Assembly: GCA_949825045.1 (NCBI GenBank)
Contig: OX463813.1
Location: 5,766,001-5,830,000, forward strand
Source: Argyresthia goedartella
Taxonomy: Eukaryota; Arthropoda; Insecta; Lepidoptera; Argyresthiidae
DNA: 64,000 bases
Direction: 5' to 3'
Shown here: positions 51,010-61,929 of the stretch, piece by piece
Layout: each line of letters starts with the position of its first letter
How positions within the stretch are numbered: the first letter of the stretch is position 1
Program-made: the position numbers and the translations under genes
Notes under the pieces: model-generated
Seen by the model: the letters and a program-made list of their open reading frames with translations, nothing else
Told to the model about the DNA's origin: nothing
Databases searched by the model: none

Positions 51010-51490
51010 ATATATAACAGAAATTAGCGTGAACTTTCAGTTATGTTTTTTGGGCGAAGAGAAGTTAAATATGATTGCGACACAAGCGACTACCCCTTTA
51101 TTCTGTATAATAAACTCCAGGTCGAAGGCGTACCTGAAATAAACATTATAAATTATCAAAACTTCAGTGGTCAGTGGCCTAACTGTATTCGCATATCGGA
51201 AACGATCTTTCGGCTAGCAATATCTGGTCGAGACAGGTACTGGATGGGCGTCTGTTTCTACGTGGCATTTGTTTCCTGCGCTACCGTGTTTCGTTTGACA
51301 TGTTAAGCTCTAGGTCCCGGCCACCATCGTTACTAAGTGGTAGGTTGTCATAAAGCTGTGTCAGAGGCATAATATGGCAGCTTGATAACTTCTCACAGTC
51401 TGGCTGGCCCTAGCACGGCAACCCTATATCAACCGCATTGCGCCAGCGTAATGGTGTATGGCTCCATCTTCCTAGTTTTCGGGTAATACT
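51010..51490 (+). repeat. Dispersed repeat R1 (second long copy)
   Basis: Aligns with 16950-17388: TGATTGCGACACAAGCGACT, AATAAACTCCAGGTCGAAGG, CTGGTCGAGACAGGTACTGG and CAGCTTGATAACTTCT. It ends GTATGGCTCCATCTTCC. Non-coding. Confidence 0.75.
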
Positions 51491-51492
51491 CT

Positions 51493-51752
51493 ATACAAGG
51501 TGACATTTAATGAGCTGACCATATTTTAGGGAATGATAGTACCCTTCATTATGATCAACTTTCTCTAAGAAACATATGGTCGCGAACGAAATAAAATTTT
51601 GGGTCCCCCATAGTAACTTGTAATCAGCTGATCGGGTCAATTTGCGAATTTCCTTTTGCGACCATATGTTTCTAGGAGAAAGTTGTTCATAATGATGGGT
51701 ACTATCATTCCTCAATATATGGTCAACTAATTAAATGTCACCTTGTATAGGT
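51493..51752. mobile_element. Palindromic MITE
   Basis: Arms of about 95 bp: TATACAAGGTGACATTTAAT, TGACCATATTTTAGGGAATG, GAAACATATGGTCGC, repeated inversely at the right (GCGACCATATGTTTC, GTCACCTTGTATAG). Single arms of the same family occur at 30471-30570, 32320-32360, 51906-52018 and 57960-58060. Confidence 0.85.
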
Positions 51753-51789
51753 CGGGCACACAATATATATGTCCCTGGTTTGATGTCCG

Positions 51790-51905
51790 GTGGGACAGGA
51801 GTAACAAAAATCCCCAGGTATCAGAATGTAATATGTTTGTAACGTCGCTCTTACTGGTTTTAACGACACAGAGCATCCTAGCTAGAGGCCAGAGTGCCTT
51901 TATAT
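51790..51905 (+). mobile_element. SINE S3 tail fragment
   Basis: TTGTAACGTCGCTCTTACTG, AACGACACAGAGCATCCTAG and AGGCCAGAGTGCC match the S3 tail. The tRNA-like head is missing. Confidence 0.65.
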
Positions 51906-52018
51906 AGGGTGATATTTAATTAGCTGACATAATTTTGGAAACGATAGAACCATCATTATGATCACCCTCCCCTAGAAACCTATGGTCACATACTAAAAAT
52001 AATTTTGGGTCACCTATA
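51906..52018 (+). mobile_element. Single MITE arm
   Basis: GGGTGATATTTAATTAGCTG, then CATCATTATGATCA and CCTATGGTCAC: one arm of the family at 51493-51752. Confidence 0.7.
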
Positions 52019-52019
52019 T

Positions 52020-54125
52020 CAAATCAGATAAAATTAAAAAATATATTACTGTAGTGTAGTTATTTACATATATATGTACTTAGCAAATGTCATTTTTTGC
52101 CTCTTCTCCACATGGGCCAAGAAATTCCCACAGATTGTGTGTTGATCTCTTTTCAAAATTGGCGGAGGTTAATTAGTTCTAATATTACAATATTAATTGT
52201 TATAAATAATTACGAGATTATTCACAATGAGTTCTGTGTCGAGTTAGATTAACCCATACAGTGCCGTCATTTAAGTAATGTTGAACATTGTAATCATTGT
52301 AAATATCACTTTTTAGATAAAGTCGCTTTAACATGATTTTTAAATGCTTAAATGCCAATATCAATATTTTCAGAGGTATCTTGTTGTAGAAGAGAATGCC
52401 AGTGCCTTTAAAAAATGCAAATTTTCGCGAGTCTGAACCGGGGCGCAACTAGTCTGTGTTTATTTCTTAGGGTAACTTGCTGCTTTTCCCACATTAAGAT
52501 ACCATAGGACATGCCACTATGAAAGTAACTAAAATAGCCTAGATGTAGCCACATCCGTGTTTTGTCTGATGTTCCTAACAGTGTAAGCCGCAGAACTTAA
52601 TCTACCAGCTAATTTATGTGGGGTCCCCACAGCAATTTGCTATCAATGGTTATTCCAAGAAACTTCGTAACAATTACTATTTCTAACGTGTTGCTGTCTA
52701 ACAATTAACTTGTCGCAACTTGCTTGCCATTTGGAAGTGTGAATTTGATGCAATTGGTTATAGCAGCGTTCCACAAAAATTATTAACCGTGAACCACAAT
52801 TCAAGGTTAGAGACATCATTAACGTCATTAAAATGTTCTTTTTGTCTTTCAATTTTGAAGGTTATTGTCAGCAAACAACACTATGCCAGTAAATTTTCCA
52901 CCAAGACAGATCGATAATATATCAGGAATAAGAATGGGTCTAATATGGAACTTTGTGCAATGAACTTTGTCATATATATGATTTTCATAGATCCAACGCT
53001 TTATTTCTAAATCCGTAATCATTTATATTGGACAATATGTCTGGAAATAAATTATTATTTTATTATTTTATTTATATTTATAGCGTATTAATTTATATGA
53101 TTAACATAATCAAATCCCTTCGACAGATCGCAAAAACGCTGATAGCATACTGTGCAGCCCGGCATGCAGTGAAAATATAAGATAGAGGGGTAATGCCTGC
53201 ATCTGTTGTTGATTTAACCCTATGTGTTCTTTGTACTGTTGAAGTGTGGAGGGCATTTGAATGAGTTTAATCTTTAATCTTAATCAAAAAATTTACTTAG
53301 TGCTGGAAGAACAGTGTAGGAAGCAGGAATAATTTCGCATCGAAAAAGTATGCGAATCGAACTGTCAGTGACTCTTATGTACAATAACATAAGGTTAGTT
53401 TTATCTGAACTCGAACACTTTTCCCATTTTGGTAATTATTCCTGCTTGAGCCACAGATATTGGTCTGAAGGATCACACTTGTCTATCGCCTTGAACAGAG
53501 GTATCAGTTTACTACAGGTACAGTTTACTGTGTTTCATGAGGTCTGGGAAAGCTTCATCGTCAACACATTTATTGAATATATAAACTGTGGGGGCTATAA
53601 CTAGAATTACTGAACTTATGACTCTAACTAATGTTCCCACAGGTCTCAACGTTTTGACAATGTCCTGGGGATATACATGATTAAATTTGAAATCAACGTT
53701 ATTGACATTAGACCCTCTTTTCAACAAATCTCTGCTTTATATGGAGATGAATTAAGACGCTCTTTTGTGAGTAAGAGTGCATTGGTGAAGAATGTTTAGA
53801 AATTTCGAAAGCTCGAGCTACTTCAGCGTTGGATCACAACATCACCTATATTTAAGTAGTAATCATTGCTTCTTAACATAACTTTCCAGTCGTGCGAGTA
53901 ATTATTGTCCAAACCATTTTCATTCTATTTTTTGAATTTTGTATTTTCCAATAAAGCTTTTGCAGTTCTACATACCAACTTGAAAGTTTTGGAATATTTT
54001 TTAACCTTATCATGTTTTTTATCAAAGTTATAGGTGTTTTGTTCATAAAGGTACGAACAACATAACTCGAAACTCGAAAACGTTGTAGAATCTCGTTGCT
54101 GGGGTCAATATTGACAGGCATAGTA
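52020..54125 (-). mobile_element. LINE family D, decayed minus-strand copy
   Basis: 3' UTR at 52020-52330, RT pieces between about 52380 and 53640 (CDLSKGFDYV-like at about 53110), and pre-RT linker at 53700-54121. A minus frame 54121-53873 has VRTFMNKTPITLIKNMIRLK and KNRMKMVWTIITRTTGK. It shares the sequence around 53520-53540 with both halves of the LINE D copy split by LINE C, and so helps define that junction. Confidence 0.75.
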
Positions 54126-54844
54126 GAACCGCCATGTATATAGGTATGACGTTACGCGTAGGTTTTCTAACTCACCAGTTTCGCGGTTTATTTGTTTGTT
54201 ATGAAGCTTGCTGTATTAAGCTCGGTGAGACGTCCGTGACACGGAAGGATGAGTTTTGCTGATTGACTGAGATGCGAGTTGTTTAGTCCTCCGCCTACTC
54301 ACAGAATATCGTTACTCTTCTCGACAAAGTGGCTGAGACTGGTCAGCTTGCTTCCTTTGTTTATATCCATCCCGGTGCTTAGTCCATCGAAATCTTCTTT
54401 GAATTCCATCATCTGTGCCGTTTTATTGACCACTATGACTTGCTGCTTGTTGTTGATTTTGAAATACAAAATGCAGAGTTTTAGCCACAATATTGTTTTA
54501 ATAACGCGTCCCATTAACCCACTGTGCTCATTTTGTAATTCTACTACTGAATTATTTGTTTGGTGTAAGGCTGCTAGCATATTATGTTGTGCCTTCTTTG
54601 CTTCCATTGTCTTCGTACTTCTTGTTCTTCAACACGTTTGCGTCGAAGTTGGTTAGCCATCATGGCACTTGCCACCACAATTAATGATCCTTTAACTGTG
54701 CTACTGTGGGCCTTTTGGTTTCATAGTCTGCTGCATTATCTTCGGAACGTACATGATGCCAGTTTGTGGATGGAAATATGTTGATGATAGCTTGTATCCT
54801 GTTGGCTATGAACGGCTTGCTTAATCAGATGTTACTACCGATCG
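54126..54844. other. Unassigned; possible LTR-element sequence
   Basis: A 102-codon minus frame (54607-54299) has a heptad-like start and one hydrophobic run, but no motif I can name. It may belong to the decayed LTR element next door. Confidence 0.25.
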
Positions 54845-54945
54845 TTAAAACGATCAATTTTGTTTCATAGGATTTGAACCTTATCTTAAAGTGTGAAAGT
54901 TTAAAATCGCGATCCAATTTTCAAAAATCCAGTAATATCCGGGTT
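54845..54945 (+). repeat. Dispersed repeat shared with 4235-4340
   Basis: AAACGATCAATTTTGTTTCA and AAATCGCGATCCAATTTTCA, same orientation and order as at 4235-4340. Confidence 0.6.
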
Positions 54946-54949
54946 AAAT

Positions 54950-56760
54950 CACCATGTATCCAGCCTAGAGACCATTGATTTCGTCCGTGTCGACGATCTG
55001 CTTGAAGGTGGACAGACGGTCGAGGACACCAGGTCCATATAGCAAGGATTATAGACCTCCAGAAAGAATCAGGAATGAACATTCGTAAATGATCCATCAA
55101 ATCTCCGGAACTTAGAATGACGATATTTCCCGGCACCATCGATGACTATCTGCTTTAGTGTATGTATTGCTAGCCAGGGCACGGACTTGGTTCCATAGGC
55201 TACTGTTTGAAGATTATTTTCTATCAAAGGCTATCAAATTATGGTTAGCTTTTCCAGAGGATTCTTATTAGGTGCTTATCTGACTCTCTGATGAGGATTT
55301 ATCGAAACATCTTCTTTATGTCAACTGTGATGGCATTACTTATGTTGACGCAATCCCAAGATGAGGCTGAATAGGCCCTTTTATAGATAAGGGCCTTGCT
55401 CCGTGAGATTAGACTAAATCCAGATGATGTTTTTGATGCCGCATCAAACATCGTCCTCAGTTTTATCGTTGTAGAGTTAGATTTCAATACGCCGTAATGT
55501 GGTCACAGTTTATTGTATTATTATTGTTTGATTAGTTCTTGATAGTGCTGTTATTTATTTATTTATTGATAACATACCAATTCGTGATACCAAAATAGGT
55601 GTGTAACCCAAATCGATATATTATAGAAATTCATCTTGTATGAGGTTTGCAGTTGTGTCACCAATATCTTCGAAATCTCAATATTGCGATAAGTCTTTTA
55701 TGCTGTTAATGACGACGTGGCAATGAAATGTCTTAACATTTCCAGACAAGATCCACCCGAGCTTTGTCTGCTCAGCTATGGGCGTTGTGTCTGGTCTTTT
55801 GATGAGAACACTCATTATGACGTCCGAGTAAACGCTAGCGTCCAGTATGAAGTCAACAGGATTCGACACATTGTAGTCTGGATCGGCTAGCTGTATGTAA
55901 GCTAGGTGTCGCCATTTTTGTTGATGTTTACTTGGTTGACGACTAGTGCTTGATTTTTTTATTGATGACTGCTGCAGATTGATGCGATCTGCAGTGAAAC
56001 GATAACCTTGCTTTGTTTCTATCCGTTTTCAATGCCCGACACCGATGCGTGGAAAAGTTGTCGTTATAATCCAAGCATCTATACGGCATTTTCGGTTATC
56101 AGTGAAGTCTGATCCCCTTGATCAAACAGTCCTCTCATGTTAACCTAGGCCCCTTTTGAAGGCAATACTTTAATCGTTACAGATCTCTTCTTCGTTGTTT
56201 GCTACGTAGTTTACGCTCTGTTGTCTGTTCCCATGTCCATTGGTAAACCGCAATGTAGGTGCGCTAGATTGCATTGAAGTGGGGCGCGCGGCAGTAGGTT
56301 GAACTTCATTCAATTCAGCACCTGCATACTGTATACCTGCACAGTATGCAGGTGCTGAATGAGTCGCTCTGGGTTTCCCTTCAGCTTTCATTTCAAATGT
56401 TGCATTTTCTGGCTCTTGCTTAGACTATTATTATTGTGATTTTTTTCAATGTCGTAAACTGTCAGCCACAGCGTAAAGTTACCTGTGAAAACTGGTATGT
56501 CCAGCTTAAGCGTTGTTTGCTCTAAATGGGCCTTAGTTTCAAGTTCAAAGGTCTATTGATGTCTTTATATGAGTCTGCAAATGGGTAGAACTGATAATTC
56601 TATTCTACGTTCGATCCTTGCAAGATATTGTCGATCTTTAGGTGTAGAGAATCTTAAGTTTTTCTGTAGATTCATGAGCGCATCTTCCACTTTTATCTGT
56701 CGCGAATGTCTTTCCGAAGTTCCTGTCTATTAACTTGTTATAATCCAGTATTTCTTTTTC
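54950..56760 (-). pseudogene. Decayed BEL/Pao-type LTR retrotransposon (gag, protease, RT pieces)
   Basis: The minus strand from right to left has a gag-like piece (about 56700-56600, and 56391-56170), a protease-like segment (55869-55678) with DASVYSDVIM and QTKLGWILSG, the block typical of BEL/Pao retropepsins, then RT pieces at 55487-55299 (RTMFDAASKTSSGFSL) and about 55190 (VAYGTKSVPWLAIHTLKQ). Frames are shattered by stops and shifts. No LTRs were found. Confidence 0.75.
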
Positions 56761-57071
56761 ACGTTGTAATATTCTCTCCAAAATGCATAATAGCGTTGAA
56801 ATTGCTTGTTGTTCCTGATTCGATAATGCTTCGCTTGTGTTTTTTTGTTTACTTGTGCTTGATAATGATGAATGCTGTGTGCTGGTGTCCCACTTGTATA
56901 CCAGGTTGCCGTTGTGTGTCCTGGCAATATGTGTAGAACTGTTGCTGGCTGATGCTGTATCCCAGAATGCTGTTGCAATAACTGGACTCTGATAAGCTGG
57001 TTGCTAAGACTTTACATGACGGATGATTTTCACGGTGCGCGAAGTCCTTGTTTTATCTCGAAGGACTAAAA

Positions 57072-57269
57072 ACTGTGGGCGAAATATGAGTTTTCAACAA
57101 AACTCACTTTACTATCGCGTTGCCGTAAAACGCCATTTCGTATAGGAAAGTCATGTGACAAACAAGCTTGCGACTCAATGGTCACGTGATTTTTCTAAAA
57201 AAAAACTGTCGTTTTAAAGCAACGCGATAGTAAAGTCAATTTTATTGCAAACTCACACTTCGCCCACTG
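57072..57269. mobile_element. Palindromic MITE with TGGGCGAA ends
   Basis: CTGTGGGCGAAATATGAGTT at left and its inverse (AACTCACACTTCGCCCACTG) at right, continuing with TTTACTATCGCGTTGC in both arms. About 200 bp, non-coding. Confidence 0.8.
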
Positions 57270-57769
57270 TGGTGTGTGTACAGTATATTTTAGTAATATT
57301 AGTTGATAGATTAATTCCAAATTCAACGGCTGCCGTTTTGAGAATACCTTTTATTACTTATATACTTATTATATTAAAGTTATCTCGGTTGGCCATTTAA
57401 GTATCTACAAACTATGCGTAATGAAATGCCCAATGTGCGAGTGCTGACATAGCTCGTACAGACCTGAAATACTGCACATAAGTTGATTCAGTAGATGTTG
57501 CGCCCTTTTTACGATGGATCTATGTAAGGAAATGCAAAAGTTAGAATCTTTTTACACCAAGTTTGTTCAGCGAATTTTAAAAGTTGATTAGGTCTACTTG
57601 TTAACCCTTTTGCTATTTCCCACCAATAAAATAATGGTAATGCGTTTGCTAAAACTACCATTCATAACGCATTGTACCAGTTGTGTGTATGGAGAACTGG
57701 GCATGCAGATAATAGCCACCCGTTCATTCAAACACTAATCCAGCATAATCGTAGTATATATCGATAATA
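57270..57769. other. No gene recognised
   Basis: AT-rich. I looked here for a last exon of gene B and found no convincing candidate. Confidence 0.4.
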
Positions 57770-58060
57770 GTAACACGTAAGCTCGATCCTTCAGAGCACT
57801 TTGATTGCGATCGCGACTGATTTTCGAAAGATTTGAATGAACTTAATCGCTAGTTAGCAGTTGTCATTTCAAAATTGCAATCCCGTTCCGAGTGCAAAAC
57901 TTGTCAGCTATAAGAATCATGCTACAGGTAAATGTACTGAGGGACACAAAATATAATTCTTTTGAACTACATGTTTGGGAAAGTTGTTCATCATGATGGG
58001 TTCTATGAATTCCAAAAATTTGTTCAGATAATTAATAGTCAAGCTGTTAGATGTTTATTG
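57770..58060 (+). repeat. Repeat block shared with 30471-30780
   Basis: 57770-57960 aligns with 30590-30780. 57960-58060 is a MITE arm lying directly downstream of exon 4, in the same place as in gene A (32320-32360). Confidence 0.6.
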
Positions 58061-58070
58061 AAATTCTTAC

Positions 58071-58147
58071 TTTCCAGGACCAGTCATTGCTTTGGCGAAG
58101 AATGGTGTATATTCTTGTACGTTGATGTTTTCCACTAAGTAGTTTTC
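58071..58147 (-). CDS. Gene B exon 4
   Basis: 77 bp after a TTTTCAG acceptor, encoding ENYLVENINVQEYTPFFAKA and MTGPGK, followed by GTAAGAATTTCAATAAA, readable either as a splice donor or as a stop plus poly(A) signal. Confidence 0.7.
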
Positions 58148-61100
58148 CTGAAAATTGTAATATTTTTTAAACAAATATTTAGGTAAATGACTTCTGTTGG
58201 TAATTATTATCTAATTATTTATGTAGCTATATGATTATTTCAATCTGAAGTATTTATAAGATAATTACAATTTGGATGTATAAGAGTAATCATTGCCGTA
58301 TTTATATTTTAGTTGCGTGACATCGACAATATTGTCGTAACTGTTGACGCCTTGCAAATTTGACTCAATATTTATTCATGGTTAGATTGTAGTTCATAAA
58401 AATAACTGTAATAAATTAAGTAAATAATGCAACGCAACTTACAGGTAATAATTTACACTCCTTATCAAACTTCACTTTGAGCATTTTCGCCACCTCTTTA
58501 GGTACGAAGTGAGTGCATTTTAGCTCCTCAAGCTTGAATTCTAGATTTTTGAAGTTGTTTTGTTGCAACTGGTAGCCTCTCAATGAGAACTGTGTAGATA
58601 TGAAAGAAACATTTATAAAAAGAGGCAAAGAGTACTGGTTAAACGTGAGGACAATTGAGCCTCTGTCGCCCCATCTGGCAAAAGGCACTTTCCTCGAGCC
58701 TCCAAGACTCTTAACCAGTCATGCATCAAGGTTTTTTGCGAATTCCACACGCGAATCCCTACTCGACAAAAACGTTTATTGCTAGCTAATTACTCATGCC
58801 AGTATAAAATGAATTGCATTGATAGATCGCTGAAGAAATACAGTTCCTGGCAGTTTGATTAGACGAAGTAAAGGGAAAAGTCCTGTTGGTTCAATCAGTG
58901 GAACTGTGGTTATTATATCCATACACACCACCAAAGGTCCAAGCTTCGTAGTAACATTGAACCTCGCGTTTATAACCGTGGTGGCTCGGTTCAGCTTTCG
59001 CGCCGATACGCTATAGTCGACTTTGTGAGACTTGTCGTATCTACTCTCTGGGAGTTTACACTTGTCTATGGAGAGCACTGTTAACTTGTATTTCTGTAAA
59101 AAATATAATAAGTTAACGTAAGTTATGGCAATCCATGTGGATCCAGTAGTGGGCGACCAACTACAATAATTACTACAACTGTAGTAAGTGAACGTAAATT
59201 TTATTATCTATACATTTTCAGTATTATCAATGAATGACTTATAAGAGCAACTATTTAATATTCAATTTATTTAGCTTTGGATAGCACTACGGAGATGTCC
59301 CCCGGACATAATTGCTATAAACGTAACGTGGATCAGAGAGGGACAAGATGCAAATGCGCCTACTATACCTGGGCGCACACTTCATCACAGGCCTGGTCCA
59401 AGGCTCAAACTTTGCTACATATTTATTTGTAAATTGCAAACAAATAACATACCAACAAATACATCTAAATACAATATAACAAACTATGAAAGTTTCCTAC
59501 AATATGCATTATAATGTAGGTATTTACAATTCAATAACAACTCCATATGCCTCCATATCGTGTCTCAGCTCTGCCCGCTGCCGTCGCCCTAGGAAGGTGG
59601 CAGTACGAAGTAATGGAAAATCACGTTAAATTCAGGAGATTTGAGCTTATTTTGAGCTTCCAGAATACGAAGTTTCAGAACTTGAGCCCACGCTGTTAAA
59701 GAAATCTCAGGATTCGGTTCATCTTCGGACTGCGCAAGTATGACCACGTATCTCAGCATCGCAGGGAGCTGAAGTGGCTACCGATTTGGCTTCGAAGGGA
59801 CTCTCATATCCTGTGTTTCCTTTATAAAATTTTGTGGAACCCTCGTTACCCTAACTTCCTACGTGATCGCCTCGAATTTCTTTCTTCTAGCAGGCCTCGG
59901 AGAACTCATATGGCGTCTACGCTCAAAGCTCCAGATCGCTCCACTGCAGCCTACGAGCACGGGTTCAGAATCCGAGCCGTACGACTGTGGAATGAGCTTC
60001 CTTGCACTATCAGGGACAGTCGATCTCTAAATATATTCAAAAACCGGCTAAAGAAGCACTATCTCTCCCTTTCCAGTTAGATATATATATATATTTGTAT
60101 GTATTAGTTTATTATACGGCTTATTCATATTTTTACGTTGTATTTAAGTAATTGTGTATGCAGTCTATTTTTTAGCAATTAGGGTTATCAGTATAATACA
60201 TACTGTTTGTAGTATATATTAGTCGTAGTATTTATAGAGTTTTATTGTACGCGCAGGTCTTCCCCCGCTCAACCATCACCTCTCCTACCATCTTGGTTTG
60301 CTGGAAGAAATCTCTTTCGAGAGATAAGCTCACCTTTGTACATGTTTTTTCTATTATAAGTTATCTGTATGACTGTTTTGTGTAGTACAATAAAGAAATT
60401 ACAAATAACAATAAATAACGTAAAAAACACCTGCAGTACCAATTCCGACTAAAGAGTTGAAACTCGCAGCGTATAGGCATAAGTTCGAGCTTCCAGAATA
60501 GGCACCGAGAACATCTCTAACTATAACTTGGTTTGCGAAAAAAATATTAAAACCATTTACAAGATAATCTCTTTTAGTTTGATAAAATTAAATTAAAAAT
60601 TAAATAATTACTACACATTTCATCTGTCATATATATTTTTTTGTCTACCTATATATAACTAACTTTATTTTGACGTTAAGGGGTGTCTTCACAAATGATT
60701 CGGTCTGAAAATCAGCGCTGCAGCTCTGAGTTCATCATCTGGTCTCATTTATTTTGTGTTGAATACATGTTTCCATCTATAAATTCAAGTCACCTTCCAG
60801 TCATTGTAATTTCATTGTTGATGTACTTGTTTTTTTTTTGTAAACACGTATTTCTATGTCTAGTCTTAATTGTGCCTGGAGGAGGACAATAGCCAACGAA
60901 GCCAAGTCAATCGGAACCACCTGGCCAGAAATCTTTGAGGCCACTGCTGACCGATAGAAGTGGAAGACTGTTACTAATACTTCAAACTTAATTTTTTATC
61001 AATTACTTCAAACTTTATTCAAAATAGATTATATATTTATATATATTGATAGAACGAACACTTTTTGAATGTCATTTGACTCTATATAATGCAAGAAAAA

Positions 61101-61524
61101 CTACTACCACTTCGAAAAGTCTTATGGCAGCGGAGAAGAAGCGGCGCAAGAAACTCGTACACTGCAACACGGCCTTCTTTTCATTTCTGTTCCTTTTTTA
61201 TATAGGTCTTGTGTTACAATTGTGTGCGTGGTTCTTGTGCTGCGCTGGAAAATCAGAGCTCCATACCTCTTTGTCGTTAATGTAATAATGTCGTGTGAGA
61301 CCAGCCTAAGAAATAAACTAAACTGAAATATTGGAAAGCGAAGGAAAGTCTATCCACCGGTTATTTAGAATATCACAATAAAAGTCGAAAATACTCTCTC
61401 TTACTGACCACATCGCTTCAAAATGACAAGACTTCTATAATATGCAATAACTTACTTTATCTTGAACACTGTAATGAGTGAAAATCAAAATGAACAAAAC
61501 TATAAAACAATTTGAAACAAGCAT
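58071..61524 (-). CDS. Gene copy B: small secreted DUF1091-like protein, four recognisable exons
   Basis: Exons (minus): 61456-61524, 58929-59093, 58443-58589, 58071-58147. Lengths 69, 165, 147 and 77 bp are identical to copy A. Signal peptide MLVSNCFIVLFILIFTHYSV; then KYKLTVLSIDKCKLPESRYD, NRATTVINARFNVTTKLGPL, LKCTHFVPKEVAKML, KECKLLPENYLVENI and KAMTGPGK. Introns 2 and 3 are short (339 and 295 bp), probably the ancestral state. Intron 1 (2.4 kb) holds a LINE B insertion. The frame is fully open, suggesting function or recent constraint. A further 3' exon may be missing. Confidence 0.7.
58443..58589 (-). CDS. Gene B exon 3
   Basis: 147 bp, CTACACAG acceptor and GTAAGT donor, phase 0. FSLRGYQLQQNNFKNLEFKL, LKCTHFVPKEVAKMLKVKF and DKECKLLP. 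The two cysteines are shared with copy A. Confidence 0.75.
58929..59093 (-). CDS. Gene B exon 2
   Basis: 165 bp, TTTTTTACAG acceptor, GTGTGTA donor after GPLV. Reading past the donor gives a frame to a stop that is not conserved with copy A, supporting the splice choice. Confidence 0.7.
59668..60486 (+). mobile_element. 5'-truncated LINE B copy with extra 3' sequence
   Basis: The 14-bp duplication GAGCTTCCAGAATA lies at 59654-59667 and 60487-60500. Coding: RIRFIFGLRKYDHVSQHRRE, LWNPRYPNFLRDRLEF and VRLWNELPCTIRDSRSLNIF, ending at 60080. The 3' UTR carries TTTGCTGGAAGAAATCTCTT and a CAATAAAGAAATTACAAATA end near 60415. About 66 bp more precede the second duplication, possibly a 3' transduction. 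Confidence 0.8.
60860..60980 (+). pseudogene. C-terminal scrap of another LINE
   Basis: The translation RRTIANEAKSIGTTWPEIFE then ATADR-stop-KWKT resembles the end of RTE/Jockey-like ORF2 proteins (R....EAK.IG.TW.EI...A.DR..W). No other part remains. Confidence 0.5.
61040..61320 (+). repeat. Dispersed repeat-like sequence
   Basis: GCAGCGGAGAAGAAGCGGCG and AAGAAACTCGTACACTGCAA within a 79-codon frame. I believe similar text recurs in lepidopteran retroposon 3' ends, but there is no second copy here. Confidence 0.3.
61456..61524 (-). CDS. Gene B exon 1 (signal peptide)
   Basis: 69 bp from ATG 61524 to a GTAAGT donor, encoding 23 residues with a hydrophobic core (CFIVLFILIF). 19 of 23 residues match copy A. 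Confidence 0.7.
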
Positions 61525-61929
61525 TTTAAAACAATGGACGAAACTTTAGTTATCAAATATTTGCCGAAAGTGATTAACCGGTCATGGCTCGGTAAAGGTC
61601 AAAATCTATATGGGTAACAAACTATACACATTATTTATCCATTACAATAACATTATCATGGACAGATTATGTTATGGATAGATGTAATTATAGTTTAAAC
61701 AGATAAGTTCAGTTAACTTCGAATATAGGTTTAGTAATTACGTTGTTGTAAGTGTAAGTAGGTATCATATAGGGTGAGTTTTATTTAGCTAACTAAAAAG
61801 AGAATGCACAAACCGCTGCTCATATTGGGTGCCCCTTAAATGACATACCGGCACTTCCATGGCTAGTAGTAAAACCTCCATGGCTAGCAGCAAAACTCCA
61901 TAGATAGAAATAAATACTATAGAGCTAGA
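61525..61929 (-). promoter_or_regulatory. Upstream region of gene B
   Basis: TTTACCGAGCCATGACCGGT (about 61575-61600) is shared with gene A at the same distance from the ATG. Similarity to A extends to about 61890, where GCACTTCCATGGCTAG repeats begin. No firm TATA box. Confidence 0.4.

Noticed and set aside
54299..54607. Envelope-like protein of the adjacent LTR element.
   Set aside because: Only a heptad-like start and one hydrophobic run are visible, which is not enough to name a function.
57480..57560. Candidate terminal exon for gene B.
   Set aside because: No acceptor in the right phase and no W-containing family block; not conserved near gene A.
58794..58928. Reading gene B exon 2 on to the stop as a longer single exon.
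   Set aside because: The extra residues are not conserved in frame with copy A, while the GTGTGTA donor gives a phase-0 join to exon 3 in both copies.
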